Shown here one piece after another: positions 52,070 through 60,370 of a stretch of DNA of 64,000 nucleotides; the first letter of the stretch is position 1, and every line of letters starts with the position of its first letter. The translations under genes were made by a program, and so were the position numbers. The notes under the pieces are model-generated. The model did not search any database. It was not told where the DNA came from and saw only the letters and a program-made list of their open reading frames with translations. The stretch covers positions 1 to 64,000 of the forward strand of contig NZ_BAFC01000004.1 of assembly GCF_000248055.1 (NCBI RefSeq), read 5' to 3'. This DNA is from Gordonia sputi NBRC 100414. GTDB taxonomy: Bacteria; Actinomycetota; Actinomycetes; Mycobacteriales; Mycobacteriaceae.

Positions 52070-53198
52070 TCGGAGGTCCGCTGCGATAGGTGACCGGCGT
52101 ACCCGACAGTCGTATCGGGTTCGCAGTCGTCACGATTGCGCTGTCCGGGGTCGAGGCGCGCACGTCGATGCCGAGTTCGTCGGCGAAGTCGAACGCCTCG
52201 GCGACCGAATTGATCGGTCCCGCAGGCACTCCCGCAGCTGTGAATTCGGCGTACCAATGATCGGCGTCCTTGGTGACAAGCACCGTGGTGATCTCGTCGA
52301 CTAATTCGTCGCGGTGGGCAACGCGCGCCGAGTTCGACGTAAAGCGTTCGTCTGCAGCCAGTTCCGGGCGGCCGAGCACCTCGACGGCCTTCTCGAACTG
52401 GCCGTTGTTGCCGACAGCCAACGCGATCGGGCGGGTGGCCGTCGAGAACACCTGGTAGGGAGTGATACTCGGATGGCGGTTGCCCATCGGCGCGGGCACC
52501 ACACCTGCGTTGAGGAACCCCGACGCCTGGTTGACCAACGACGACAACGATGCCGAGAACAGGTCGACGTCGACGCGTTGCCCCTGGCCGGTCCGGTCGC
52601 GATGGCGTAGTGCGGCAAGGATTCCCAAGCCCGCGTGCAGACCCGCGAGAACGTCGACGACTGCGACTCCAACCTTCACCGGTTCGTCGGGTCCCGAGCC
52701 GGTGACACTCATCAATCCGCCGACCGCCTGAACCAGCAGGTCGTATCCGGGCAGTGCCGCGCCCCCGTCACGACCGAATCCGGTGATCGAGCAGTACACG
52801 AGATCTGGTCTTTCCGAACGCAATTGGTCGTATCCCAGACCGAGGCGCTCCATCGTTCCGGCCCGGAAGTTCTCGATCACGACGTCGGCCTGCAGCGCGA
52901 TCGCACGAGCGCGGGCCAGATCGTCCGGATCGCGTAGGTCGAGCGTCACCGACTTCTTGTTGCGATTGACGGACGCGAAATAGGTAGCGGTGCCGTCGGC
53001 CGTAAATGGCGGCCCCCACGTCCTCGTGTCGTCCCCCGCCCCCGGACGTTCGATCTTGACGACGTCGGCGCCGAGGTCTGCGAGCATCATCGTCGCGTAC
53101 GGACCGGCAAGTACGCGGGTGAAGTCGGCGACCACGAGGCCGTCGAGAGCCCCTGGTGCCCAATCATTCTCGGACGACGAACCCTCAGTATCTGACAA
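52047..53198 (-). CDS. Family III (CaiB/BaiF) CoA-transferase
   Basis: 383 residues from a TTG after GGGAGGG. Standard order: LVVADFTRVLAGPYATMMLA, ADVVKIERPGAGDDTRTWGP, VNRNKKSVTLDL, catalytic Asp153 in LPGYDLLVQAVGGLMSVTG, then RHRDRTGQGQRVDVDLF and GPINSVAEAF. Moves CoA between acyl-CoA donors and carboxylic acids. Overlaps the upstream SDR by 14 bp; together they form a short catabolic operon next to a MarR gene. Confidence 0.9.
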   Translation of the reverse strand: MSDTEGSSSENDWAPGALDGLVVADFTRVLAGPYATMMLADLGADVVKIERPGAGDDTRTWGPPFTADGTATYFASVNRNKKSVTLDLRDPDDLARARAIALQADVVIENFRAGTMERLGLGYDQLRSERPDLVYCSITGFGRDGGAALPGYDLLVQAVGGLMSVTGSGPDEPVKVGVAVVDVLAGLHAGLGILAALRHRDRTGQGQRVDVDLFSASLSSLVNQASGFLNAGVVPAPMGNRHPSITPYQVFSTATRPIALAVGNNGQFEKAVEVLGRPELAADERFTSNSARVAHRDELVDEITTVLVTKDADHWYAEFTAAGVPAGPINSVAEAFDFADELGIDVRASTPDSAIVTTANPIRLSGTPVTYRSGPPKLGADNN

Positions 53199-54060
53199 CG
53201 CGACCCTCCCTGGGAGCTCGGTACATTCGCCACAGCGTTCGCGGCACCTCGTGCAACGGCAGCCGGACCGGCCAATCGCGCGACCGAAGATACGCCTCCG
53301 TTCCGCCGTCGACCGTGACCACTGAACCCGACATGAAGTCGGCATCCGACGACAGCATGAGCATGACCCACGCCGCGAGTTGTTCCGGCGTGCCGTACTC
53401 GCGCAACGGGACCGGGAACGACCGGACGTTCTTGCCCGACACACCGTCCAGCTGCGCCTGCAGCAGTGGGGTCATCACCGGCCCCGGCGCGATCACGTTC
53501 AACCGGATACCCGCGCCTGCCCAGTCGAGATCGGTACCGTGCACACGACACCATTGGGTCACAGCGAGTTTCGACGCCGCGTAGGCAACCGGCCCCGACA
53601 GCGGTTTACCGCGGCGTCGGATAATCGTGGCCGCCCCGGCCGCATCGCCCTTCATCAGTTTGCGCACCGCAGACTTCGGCACGAACGGTGTCGACGTCGT
53701 CGAATTGGAGCCGAAGACAACCACTTTCGCCTTGTTCGACGCTGTGAGCGCGTCGCGCAGTCCGGCGAGCAGTTCTGTGACACCGAAGGTGTTGACCTCG
53801 ACAATCGCGCGTTCTGCACCCGCCTCGGGCCCGACTCCCGCGGCTAGCACGGCGCCGTCTAGTACGCCGTCACAGAGCGTGAGAACGGCAGCGATCGCGT
53901 CGCGTCGACCATCGGGCGTCGCGAGGTCGGCGACGACGTCGGCATCTCGTTGATCGACACCGATAACGGTGTGCCCTTGTGCCCGAAGGGATTCCGCCAC
54001 TGCGCAACCCATTCCCGAGGCAGCTCCGGTGACCACGTATCGCCGCGGAGCGTCGGCCAT
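53185..54060 (-). CDS. Short-chain dehydrogenase/reductase, hydroxysteroid-dehydrogenase-like
   Basis: 291 residues. VVTGAASGMGCAVAESLRAQ (cofactor motif), GVDQRDADVVADLATPDG, VAYAASKLAVTQWCRVHG (Tyr-Lys) and VIAPGPVMTPLLQAQLDG. The short central region after VDQRDADVV and the SNSTTSTPFV segment recall 3alpha-hydroxysteroid dehydrogenases/carbonyl reductases. The ~30-residue C-terminal tail (RSRDWPVRLPLHEVPRTLWR) is longer than usual. Operon with the CoA-transferase. Confidence 0.87.
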   Translation of the reverse strand: MADAPRRYVVTGAASGMGCAVAESLRAQGHTVIGVDQRDADVVADLATPDGRRDAIAAVLTLCDGVLDGAVLAAGVGPEAGAERAIVEVNTFGVTELLAGLRDALTASNKAKVVVFGSNSTTSTPFVPKSAVRKLMKGDAAGAATIIRRRGKPLSGPVAYAASKLAVTQWCRVHGTDLDWAGAGIRLNVIAPGPVMTPLLQAQLDGVSGKNVRSFPVPLREYGTPEQLAAWVMLMLSSDADFMSGSVVTVDGGTEAYLRSRDWPVRLPLHEVPRTLWRMYRAPREGRVVRY

Positions 54061-54068
54061 CGTGCCTC

Positions 54069-54575
54069 CTATCCGTGTCGCCGCCGGTTGCGGTCGTCGT
54101 CGGCCAGCGTACGGTCATAGGCGTTGTTGAACGCGTGGAGTTGGCGAAACAATGCCTCGGGAGATCCGGGCCCCATGTCGGAGAGCACACGCTCGAGGCG
54201 TCGCGCGCGCAGCAGGCCGTCGTGCTCGAAAGCGTCGAGACCCGCTCTCGTCGGCCTGACCTGCTTGCTGATCGATCCCGCGACGTCGAAGCGCTCGAGG
54301 TAGCCGTGTTTGATCGCCGCGTTCACCTGCCTGTTGACGGTCGACTGCTCGAGTTGCATGGCGTCGGTCAGCTGTCGCAACGTGCGAGGCCTGCCGTCGG
54401 ACAGTATCCACAGCAGGCTGAAAGCGGAGACCTCGAGGATCGAGTCGGGATCGACATGCGAGCGACGTCGGGCCATGCGGAGGAATTCCTCCGCGAGATC
54501 GCGATAGAGCGGCGACGGCCAGGGTGCGTACTCATCGCTCGAGTCGTCGACGCCGCTTGCGCGTTCCCTCGTCAC
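54069..54575 (-). CDS. MarR family transcriptional regulator
   Basis: 168 residues from GTG 54575 (AAGGGA upstream) rather than the TTG 7 codons earlier. Winged helix: ILEVSAFSLLWILSDGRPRT, LRQLTDAMQLEQSTVNRQVN (recognition helix) and the wing FDVAGSISKQVRPTRAG. Divergent from a DHA2 exporter with a perfect palindrome in the shared promoter, and 8 bp upstream of the SDR/CoA-transferase pair, so it may control both directions. Confidence 0.88.
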   Translation of the reverse strand: MTRERASGVDDSSDEYAPWPSPLYRDLAEEFLRMARRRSHVDPDSILEVSAFSLLWILSDGRPRTLRQLTDAMQLEQSTVNRQVNAAIKHGYLERFDVAGSISKQVRPTRAGLDAFEHDGLLRARRLERVLSDMGPGSPEALFRQLHAFNNAYDRTLADDDRNRRRHG

Positions 54576-54634
54576 ACGAATTCCCTTCGCCCTCAACGCT
54601 GTCCACTATGTCCGAAATATCCTAAGGGATTAGG

Positions 54635-54653
54635 CATATGTAGTTTACATATG
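54635..54653. promoter_or_regulatory. Perfect palindromic MarR operator
   Basis: CATATGTAGTTTACATATG has two perfect 8-bp arms around GTT. It lies in the promoter between the MarR gene and the DHA2 exporter, just upstream of the exporter's ribosome-binding site. Confidence 0.82.
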
Positions 54654-54680
54654 TAGTGTGCATACCCCAAGGAGGTGTTC

Positions 54681-56174
54681 ATGTCCGACACTCAATCATC
54701 CCCTGCTGCAGACAATTCGCTGCCGCACGTGGAGAACAAGACCGCGACCGGCGCGGTCGCCACCGTGATCGTCCTCTGCCTCGGCGGACTCGTCGCCGCA
54801 TTGATGCAGACGCTCGTGATCCCGATTCAACCTGAACTGCCCGATCTACTCCACACGTCGCGCTCGAACGCTTCGTGGGTTATCACCGCAACGCTTCTCG
54901 CCGCAGCCGTGGCGATGCCCATCGCGGGCCGACTCGGCGACATGTTCGGCAAGCAGCGCGTCTTGGTCGGCTCGGGCGTACTGCTCGTCGTCGGCTCGGT
55001 TGTGTGCGCGCTGAGCGATTCGGTCATCCCGATGATCGTCGGTCGCGCCATCCAGGGCCTCGCGATGGGCTTCATCCCCGTCGGTATCAGCCTGATGCGT
55101 GAGGTCACCCCGCCGAAGATCACCTCGATGGCCATCGCCGCGATGAGTGCCACCCTCGGCGTCGGCGGCGCGATCGGTCTCCCGCTCTCAGCGTGGATCG
55201 CGCAGACGTGGAACTGGCACGCCCTGTTCTGGGTCGCGGCGGCGCTCGGCGCAGTCGTGCTGGCGCTGGTCATCGTCGTCGTGCCGCATGTTCCCGACGC
55301 CGCGGGCGGTCGACTCGACATCATCGGCGCCATCGGCCTGGCCATCGGCCTGTGTGCCGCATTGATCGCGGTCTCGAAAGGCAATGACTGGGGCTGGGCA
55401 TCGGGCACCACGCTCGGCCTACTCGCCGTGGGCATCGTCGTGCTGATCGCGTGGGGCTTCTACCAACTGCGCGCATCCGACCCACTCGTCGACCTGCGCA
55501 CCACTGCGCAGCCGGCGGTGCTGCTGACGAACATCGCCGCGATCGCGATCGGTTTCGGCATGATGGCTCAGTCGGTCGTCATCCCCGCTCTGCTGGAGAT
55601 GCCGAAGGAAACCGGGATCGGACTCGGCCAAACGATGCTGGCTGCCGGACTCTGGATGGCCCCCGGTGGCCTGATGATGCTGGTCTTCTCGCCGGTGTCG
55701 GGCATCTTGATCAACAAGATCGGCGCCAAATACACCCTGGCGATCGGTGCCACGGTCCTCGGCACCGGTTACCTGATCGCACTGTTCCTAATGAACTCAC
55801 CGTGGCAGCTCATGGTCGCGTCGATCATCGCTGCGTCGGGCGTCGGAATCGGCTACGCGGCCATGCCGACACTGATCATGGGTTCGGTGCCGATGACCAA
55901 AGCCGGTGCGGCGGTTGGTCTCAACGGCCTGATGCGATCGATCGGCACCACGGTGTCGTCGGCTGTCATGGCTGTGCTGCTCACCACCGCGACCGTGTCG
56001 CTCGGCGGCCACGACATGCCGTCGCACACGTCGTTCCGTCTGTGCTTCCTCGTCGGCGCGATTGCAGCGTTCGTCGGTGTCGCGATCACGCTCACCATTC
56101 CCAAGCGCGGTCCGCAGCCGGTACCGACTGCGGCGTCATCGGACGACGCTCCGGCGGTGCCCGCCGCGAACTGA
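54681..56174 (+). CDS. MFS exporter, DHA2 (EmrB/QacA) family
   Basis: 497 residues from ATG 54681 with a strong AAGGAGG. About 14 helices; MQTLVIPIQPELPDLLHTSR in helix 1, AAAVAMPIAGRLGDMFGKQR (motif A) and LGVGGAIGLPLSAWIAQ (motif C variant). Typical of drug or metabolite exporters under MarR control. The N-terminal ~25 residues are hydrophilic. Its 3' end carries a two-copy repeat and a strong bidirectional terminator facing ectD. Confidence 0.92.
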   Translation: MSDTQSSPAADNSLPHVENKTATGAVATVIVLCLGGLVAALMQTLVIPIQPELPDLLHTSRSNASWVITATLLAAAVAMPIAGRLGDMFGKQRVLVGSGVLLVVGSVVCALSDSVIPMIVGRAIQGLAMGFIPVGISLMREVTPPKITSMAIAAMSATLGVGGAIGLPLSAWIAQTWNWHALFWVAAALGAVVLALVIVVVPHVPDAAGGRLDIIGAIGLAIGLCAALIAVSKGNDWGWASGTTLGLLAVGIVVLIAWGFYQLRASDPLVDLRTTAQPAVLLTNIAAIAIGFGMMAQSVVIPALLEMPKETGIGLGQTMLAAGLWMAPGGLMMLVFSPVSGILINKIGAKYTLAIGATVLGTGYLIALFLMNSPWQLMVASIIAASGVGIGYAAMPTLIMGSVPMTKAGAAVGLNGLMRSIGTTVSSAVMAVLLTTATVSLGGHDMPSHTSFRLCFLVGAIAAFVGVAITLTIPKRGPQPVPTAASSDDAPAVPAAN

Positions 56175-56203
56175 CGGCCAACAGGCAGACGGGCCAACAG
56201 AGG
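56173..56203. repeat. Two ~15-bp tandem repeats at the exporter stop
   Basis: GACGGCCAACAGGCA and GACGGGCCAACAGAGG; the first unit begins within the exporter's TGA. Confidence 0.75.
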
Positions 56204-56225
56204 GGCGCACGAACAGCTCACCGAG

Positions 56226-56257
56226 AGTGGGGGACGAGTTCTCGTCCCCCACTTTTC
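56226..56257. terminator. Strong bidirectional intrinsic terminator
   Basis: AGTGGGGGACGAG (56226-56238) and CTCGTCCCCCACT (56241-56253) are perfect complements separated by 2 nt; TTTT follows on the + strand. It lies between the convergent exporter and ectD genes. Confidence 0.88.
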
Positions 56258-56265
56258 GCGTTCAC

Positions 56266-57156
56266 TCAGCGATGCGCCAGATAGTCCGGGCGCGGCGCGC
56301 CGGACGCGAAAGGCGCTTGCAGCGCATTCGATTTCGCATTGAACACGACGAAGAGGTTGCTGCGCGGATAGGGCGTGATGTTGCCCGACGACGCGTGCAT
56401 GCAATTCGAATCGAAATACAGCGCCGTACCCGCGGGCCCGGTGATCATGTCGATGCCGTGCTCGTCCGCCAACGTCGTCACGTCGGATTCCTCGGGCGTC
56501 CCGAACGGCGGACGGTACGACACCAGCGACTGATTGTGGTAGCCGTCGGGAGTCTGTCCGACGCACCCGACGAACTGCTCGTGGGAGCCCGGGATGATCA
56601 TCAACGCGCCGTTGGTGACAAGATTCGGAGTCAGAGCCAGCGACACGCTGAGCGCACGCGGTGTGGGCATGCCGTCCTCGGCGTGCCAGGTCTCGAAATC
56701 GGAGTGCCAGTAGAACGGGCCGCCCGCGAATCCTGGTTTGAGGTTGATACGACTCTGGTGGATGTAGACGTCGTCGCCGAGTATTTGTCTTGCGACACCG
56801 GCAATTTCGGTGCGATCACACATGTCGGCGATCGCGTCGCTGAGCTGATGGACCGCGAAAAGTGAACGCACGTCGCCACTCGACGACTCGCGCACCACGC
56901 GTTCGTCGACGCCCAGTTTGTCGGTGATGGCCGCAACCTCTGTCAGGCATGTGTCGATGTCGCTGTCGGACAACACATTTTCGGCAACGTGGTACCCGCG
57001 CTCGCGGTAGCCGTCGACCTCGGCAGCAGACAGCGGCCCTCGCGCGTCGTGCTCCCAGACAACTGGGTGTGGGCGGGGTTCTATCTCTCCGTGATCGGCA
57101 AGACGTGTTCGGTACACGTCCACCGGGCGGCTGGCCGTTCGAGTTTCTGTGATCAA
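56266..57156 (-). CDS. ectD: Ectoine 5-hydroxylase (EctD, phytanoyl-CoA dioxygenase superfamily)
   Basis: 296 residues from a TTG with GAAGGA 8 nt upstream, the usual EctD length. Fe(II)/2-oxoglutarate dioxygenase that converts ectoine to 5-hydroxyectoine. The EctD signature is present: FYWHSDFETWHAEDGMPTPR with the His-x-Asp iron ligands, plus DSNCMHASSGNITPYPRSN for the distal His and 2-oxoglutarate Arg. No ectABC synthesis genes are in the window, so this is an orphan ectD here; the cell either makes ectoine from another locus or imports it. Confidence 0.9.
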   Translation of the reverse strand: MITETRTASRPVDVYRTRLADHGEIEPRPHPVVWEHDARGPLSAAEVDGYRERGYHVAENVLSDSDIDTCLTEVAAITDKLGVDERVVRESSSGDVRSLFAVHQLSDAIADMCDRTEIAGVARQILGDDVYIHQSRINLKPGFAGGPFYWHSDFETWHAEDGMPTPRALSVSLALTPNLVTNGALMIIPGSHEQFVGCVGQTPDGYHNQSLVSYRPPFGTPEESDVTTLADEHGIDMITGPAGTALYFDSNCMHASSGNITPYPRSNLFVVFNAKSNALQAPFASGAPRPDYLAHR

Positions 57157-57378
57157 TGCTGATCCTTCCCTCAATCTGCATTTCGCCATGGTTCGAGTGC
57201 TCATGCAGCGGGGCCGCAGGGCAACTCGTACCGGCCTGCAGATGGCGGGTGGGCACGAAACCACACCGCGGCCCATGCACTCGCGGAGTCTACGTTCCCA
57301 AACCAGGTGCGTAAACCATCGATGTGGTTCACAGACCACCGAAAGGGCAGCGTCACCTGCACAGATGGTCAGAAGGAA

Positions 57379-58488
57379 TCAGTTGAGCCGCTCCCCTGTC
57401 TCGGGATGGAAGAGGTGTACCGCGCGGTCGGCCTGGCGCAGTCGGATGCCGTCTCCACGCTTGGCGGGTGCGCGATCCGCGGAGCGGATCACCACGGTCA
57501 TCGGGTCGCCGTCGAGATTCCTGATCGAATCGTCGACCAGGGACGCGTACACATACGTCTCACTGCCGAGTTCCTCGAGAAGAGCGACGTCGGCGTCGAT
57601 ACCGGCATCCCCGTCATCGGCCAGTGCAAGGTGCTCAGGGCGGATACCGACGGTCACTGATGACACCCCGGACTTACGCAGCGCCGCTTGAGATTCCGCG
57701 TCGAGATCGACACTCGCTTTGCCGATGCCCACCGCGCCGTCGGTGACCGGAGCGGTGAACAGGTTCATCGACGGCGACCCGATGAAGCCTGCCACGAATG
57801 CGTTGCGAGGTCGGTCATAGAGTTCGGTCGGAGTCGAGAACTGTTGCAGCACCCCGTTCTTCAGTACGGCGACCCGATCGCCCATCGTCATGGCCTCGAC
57901 CTGGTCGTGGGTGACATACACCGTCGTGGTGCCGAGCCGACGCTGCAGTGCGGCGATCTGAGTTCTGGTTTGCACGCGGAGCTTGGCGTCGAGGTTCGAC
58001 AACGGCTCATCCATGCAGAACACCTGCGGTTCACGCACGATCGCACGGCCCATCGCCACACGTTGCCGTTGCCCACCCGAGAGCTTCGCGGGTTTGCGAT
58101 CGAGGAAGTCGGTGAGGTCGAGCAGCTTTGCCGCCTCGGCAACCTTGGCTTTACGCTCGTCTGCGGGCACTCCCCGCATCTTGAGCGCAAATCCCATGTT
58201 CTCCCCGACCGTCTTGTTGGGGTAGAGCGCGTAGTTCTGGAACACCATCGCGATATCCCTATCCTTGGGCGCAACACCCACCATGCTGTTCCCGCCGATA
58301 TGGATTGCGCCGGAGTCGATCTCCTCGAGACCTGCGAGCATCCGAAGGGCCGTCGACTTGCCGGATCCCGACGGGCCGACCAGAACGATGAATTCGCCGT
58401 CCTCGATATCGAGGTCGAGTGAGTCGACAGCCAGTTTCTCGGCTCCGGGATAAACGCAGCAGGCCTTGTCGTAGGTGATGGAAGCCAT
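57379..58488 (-). CDS. Carbohydrate ABC transporter ATPase (MsmK/UgpC/SugC type)
   Basis: 369 residues from ATG 58488 (AGGAG upstream). Nucleotide-binding domain: Walker [11 protein letters not shown]-loop [12 protein letters not shown], signature LSGGQRQR, Walker [16 protein letters not shown]-loop [10 protein letters not shown]; then a C-terminal TOBE/MOP regulatory part ([36 protein letters not shown]). Powers import with the two permeases upstream. Last gene of the operon. Confidence 0.93.
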   Translation of the reverse strand: MASITYDKACCVYPGAEKLAVDSLDLDIEDGEFIVLVGPSGSGKSTALRMLAGLEEIDSGAIHIGGNSMVGVAPKDRDIAMVFQNYALYPNKTVGENMGFALKMRGVPADERKAKVAEAAKLLDLTDFLDRKPAKLSGGQRQRVAMGRAIVREPQVFCMDEPLSNLDAKLRVQTRTQIAALQRRLGTTTVYVTHDQVEAMTMGDRVAVLKNGVLQQFSTPTELYDRPRNAFVAGFIGSPSMNLFTAPVTDGAVGIGKASVDLDAESQAALRKSGVSSVTVGIRPEHLALADDGDAGIDADVALLEELGSETYVYASLVDDSIRNLDGDPMTVVIRSADRAPAKRGDGIRLRQADRAVHLFHPETGERLN

Positions 58489-58529
58489 TGTGAACTCCTG
58501 TGTGTGCTGAATGTTGGATTGTCTGTTGA

Positions 58530-59408
58530 CTACTTGATGGCGCCGAAGGACAGGCCGCGGACGAGCTTGTTCTGCGCGATCCACCCGCAAACGACGACGG
58601 GAAGTGCAGTCAACACCGACGCCGCGGACAGTTGCGCCCAGTACAGTCCCTGCCCCGACATGAACCCGGTGAGGAACACCGGCATGGTCTGCGCGTTGAC
58701 CGCGGTCATGTTGACGGCGAAAAAGAACTCGTTCCACGAGAAGATGACGCATATCAGTGCAGTGGCAGCGATACCGGGTGAGATGAGCGGCAAGATCACC
58801 TCGCGCACGGCGGTCCACATACTCGCGCCGTCGATACTGGCCGCCTCCAACAGTTCTCCGGGCACTTCGAGGAAGAACGACCGCATCATCCACACGGCAA
58901 TCGGCAGGTTCATCGCCGTGTACAGAATGATCAACGTCCAGACGTTGTCGAGCATCCCCAGTTTTCCGACGATCACATACAGCGGGATGATCGCCGCGAC
59001 GATGGGCAACATCTTCGTACTGATGAAGAAGAACAGAGCGTCCTTGGTCTTGCGCACCGGGCGCAGCGACAGCGCGAAAGCTGCTGGTACACCGAGAAGC
59101 AACACCAGGATCGTCGAGACCACGGTGGCGCACAACGAATTCAGCAGCGGGGTGCCGATCCCGGCGTCGAACACATTGCGGAACTGCTGCAGGGTGGGCG
59201 TGAAGAAGAAGGTGGGCGGGTTGGTTGCCGCGTCACTCTCCTGCTTGAACGCCGTCAGTACCATCCACAACACCGGGAAGAAGAACCCTATGGCGAGTAT
59301 CCAGGTGATCGCGGTCAGCACACCGCCGCGCGGATCGCGTCGACGTCGGATGGTCGGGGTCGGCGTCGAGGGAGACGTCAACGTTGTCGGGGTGGCGGTG
59401 GCGGTCAT
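58530..59408 (-). CDS. Carbohydrate ABC transporter permease, MalG-type
   Basis: 292 residues, six helices, with the EAA loop LEAASIDGASMWTAVREVIL and PLISPGIAATALICVIFSWN that docks to the ATPase. A Pro/Thr-rich cytoplasmic N-terminus precedes helix 1. Its ATG overlaps the TGA of the MalF-type permease. Confidence 0.92.
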   Translation of the reverse strand: MTATATPTTLTSPSTPTPTIRRRRDPRGGVLTAITWILAIGFFFPVLWMVLTAFKQESDAATNPPTFFFTPTLQQFRNVFDAGIGTPLLNSLCATVVSTILVLLLGVPAAFALSLRPVRKTKDALFFFISTKMLPIVAAIIPLYVIVGKLGMLDNVWTLIILYTAMNLPIAVWMMRSFFLEVPGELLEAASIDGASMWTAVREVILPLISPGIAATALICVIFSWNEFFFAVNMTAVNAQTMPVFLTGFMSGQGLYWAQLSAASVLTALPVVVCGWIAQNKLVRGLSFGAIK

Positions 59409-60367
59409 CAGGCTGCCTCCTCGGTTCCGGTGAATGATTTGAAGATCAGTCGAAGTGCCAGCGATGCAACGACTATCGTCCCGATGACGGTGACGACACC
59501 CATCGCGGCGGCCTGGCCGATGTCGAATCCGAGGAACGCCCGCTGGTAGATGTAGAACGACAGGTTGGAACTGGCAACACCCGGCCCGCCCGCCGTCATC
59601 ATGTAGACCGCATCGAAGGTGTTCACCAGATAGATCGCACCGAGTACCGTGCCCAGTTCGATGAAGCGACGCAGGTGCGGGAGCGTCAACTCGCGGAACA
59701 GCCGGAAGCTGGTCGCACCGTCGACTCGCGCCGCCTCCTGGATGTCGCGCGGCATCGACTGCAGTCCAGCGAGAATGAGAAGCATCATGAATGGCGTCCA
59801 CTGCCAGATCAATTCGGCCATCACGCTCATGAGTGGGAACTGCGACAGCCAATCGACGTGAATTCCCAAGGGGCTCAACGCCCAGTTCACCAGACCATTG
59901 GTCGGCGAGAGAAGACTCGTCTTCCACAGAAGTGCCGCCGCAACGGGTGTCACCAGGAACGGTGTGATGAGCAGGGTGCGTACGACCCCTCGCCCCAAGA
60001 ACTTCCGGTCGAGCAGCAGTGCGAAGAGCAGACCCAATACCACCGAGATCAGCACCGTCCCCACAATCAGCACGATGGTGTTGAGCGTGACCTTCCAGAA
60101 CTGACTGTCGGAGAAGACGGCGCCGTAGTTGTCGAGTCCGACGAATCGACGCGAACCGGGGCGCACCAGGTTCCAGGACTGTGTCGAGTAGTAGAGGGTG
60201 AACACGAACGGAATCTGTGTCACCACGATCATGAAGATCAGCGCGGGTAGCAGCGGTCCCCGCCTGCGCCAACCCTCGGCGCGCGTGATCTGGTCGCGCT
60301 TGGACGTAACCGCCTTACCCGAACCGGCGTCGGGTTGCGCCGGCGGTGTCATGACTGCAGTCGCCAT
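59408..60367 (-). CDS. Carbohydrate ABC transporter permease, MalF-type
   Basis: 319 residues, about six to eight helices. EAA loop DIQEAARVDGATSFRLFREL and TLPHLRRFIELGTVLGAIYL. Typical LacF/MalF family opening LLPALIFMIVVTQIPFVFTL. ATG with GAGAGGT; 3 bp after the binding-protein stop. The ECD LLSPTNGLVNWALSPLG is characteristic of sugar/polyol permeases. Confidence 0.92.
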   Translation of the reverse strand: MATAVMTPPAQPDAGSGKAVTSKRDQITRAEGWRRRGPLLPALIFMIVVTQIPFVFTLYYSTQSWNLVRPGSRRFVGLDNYGAVFSDSQFWKVTLNTIVLIVGTVLISVVLGLLFALLLDRKFLGRGVVRTLLITPFLVTPVAAALLWKTSLLSPTNGLVNWALSPLGIHVDWLSQFPLMSVMAELIWQWTPFMMLLILAGLQSMPRDIQEAARVDGATSFRLFRELTLPHLRRFIELGTVLGAIYLVNTFDAVYMMTAGGPGVASSNLSFYIYQRAFLGFDIGQAAAMGVVTVIGTIVVASLALRLIFKSFTGTEEAA

Positions 60368-60370
60368 GGT

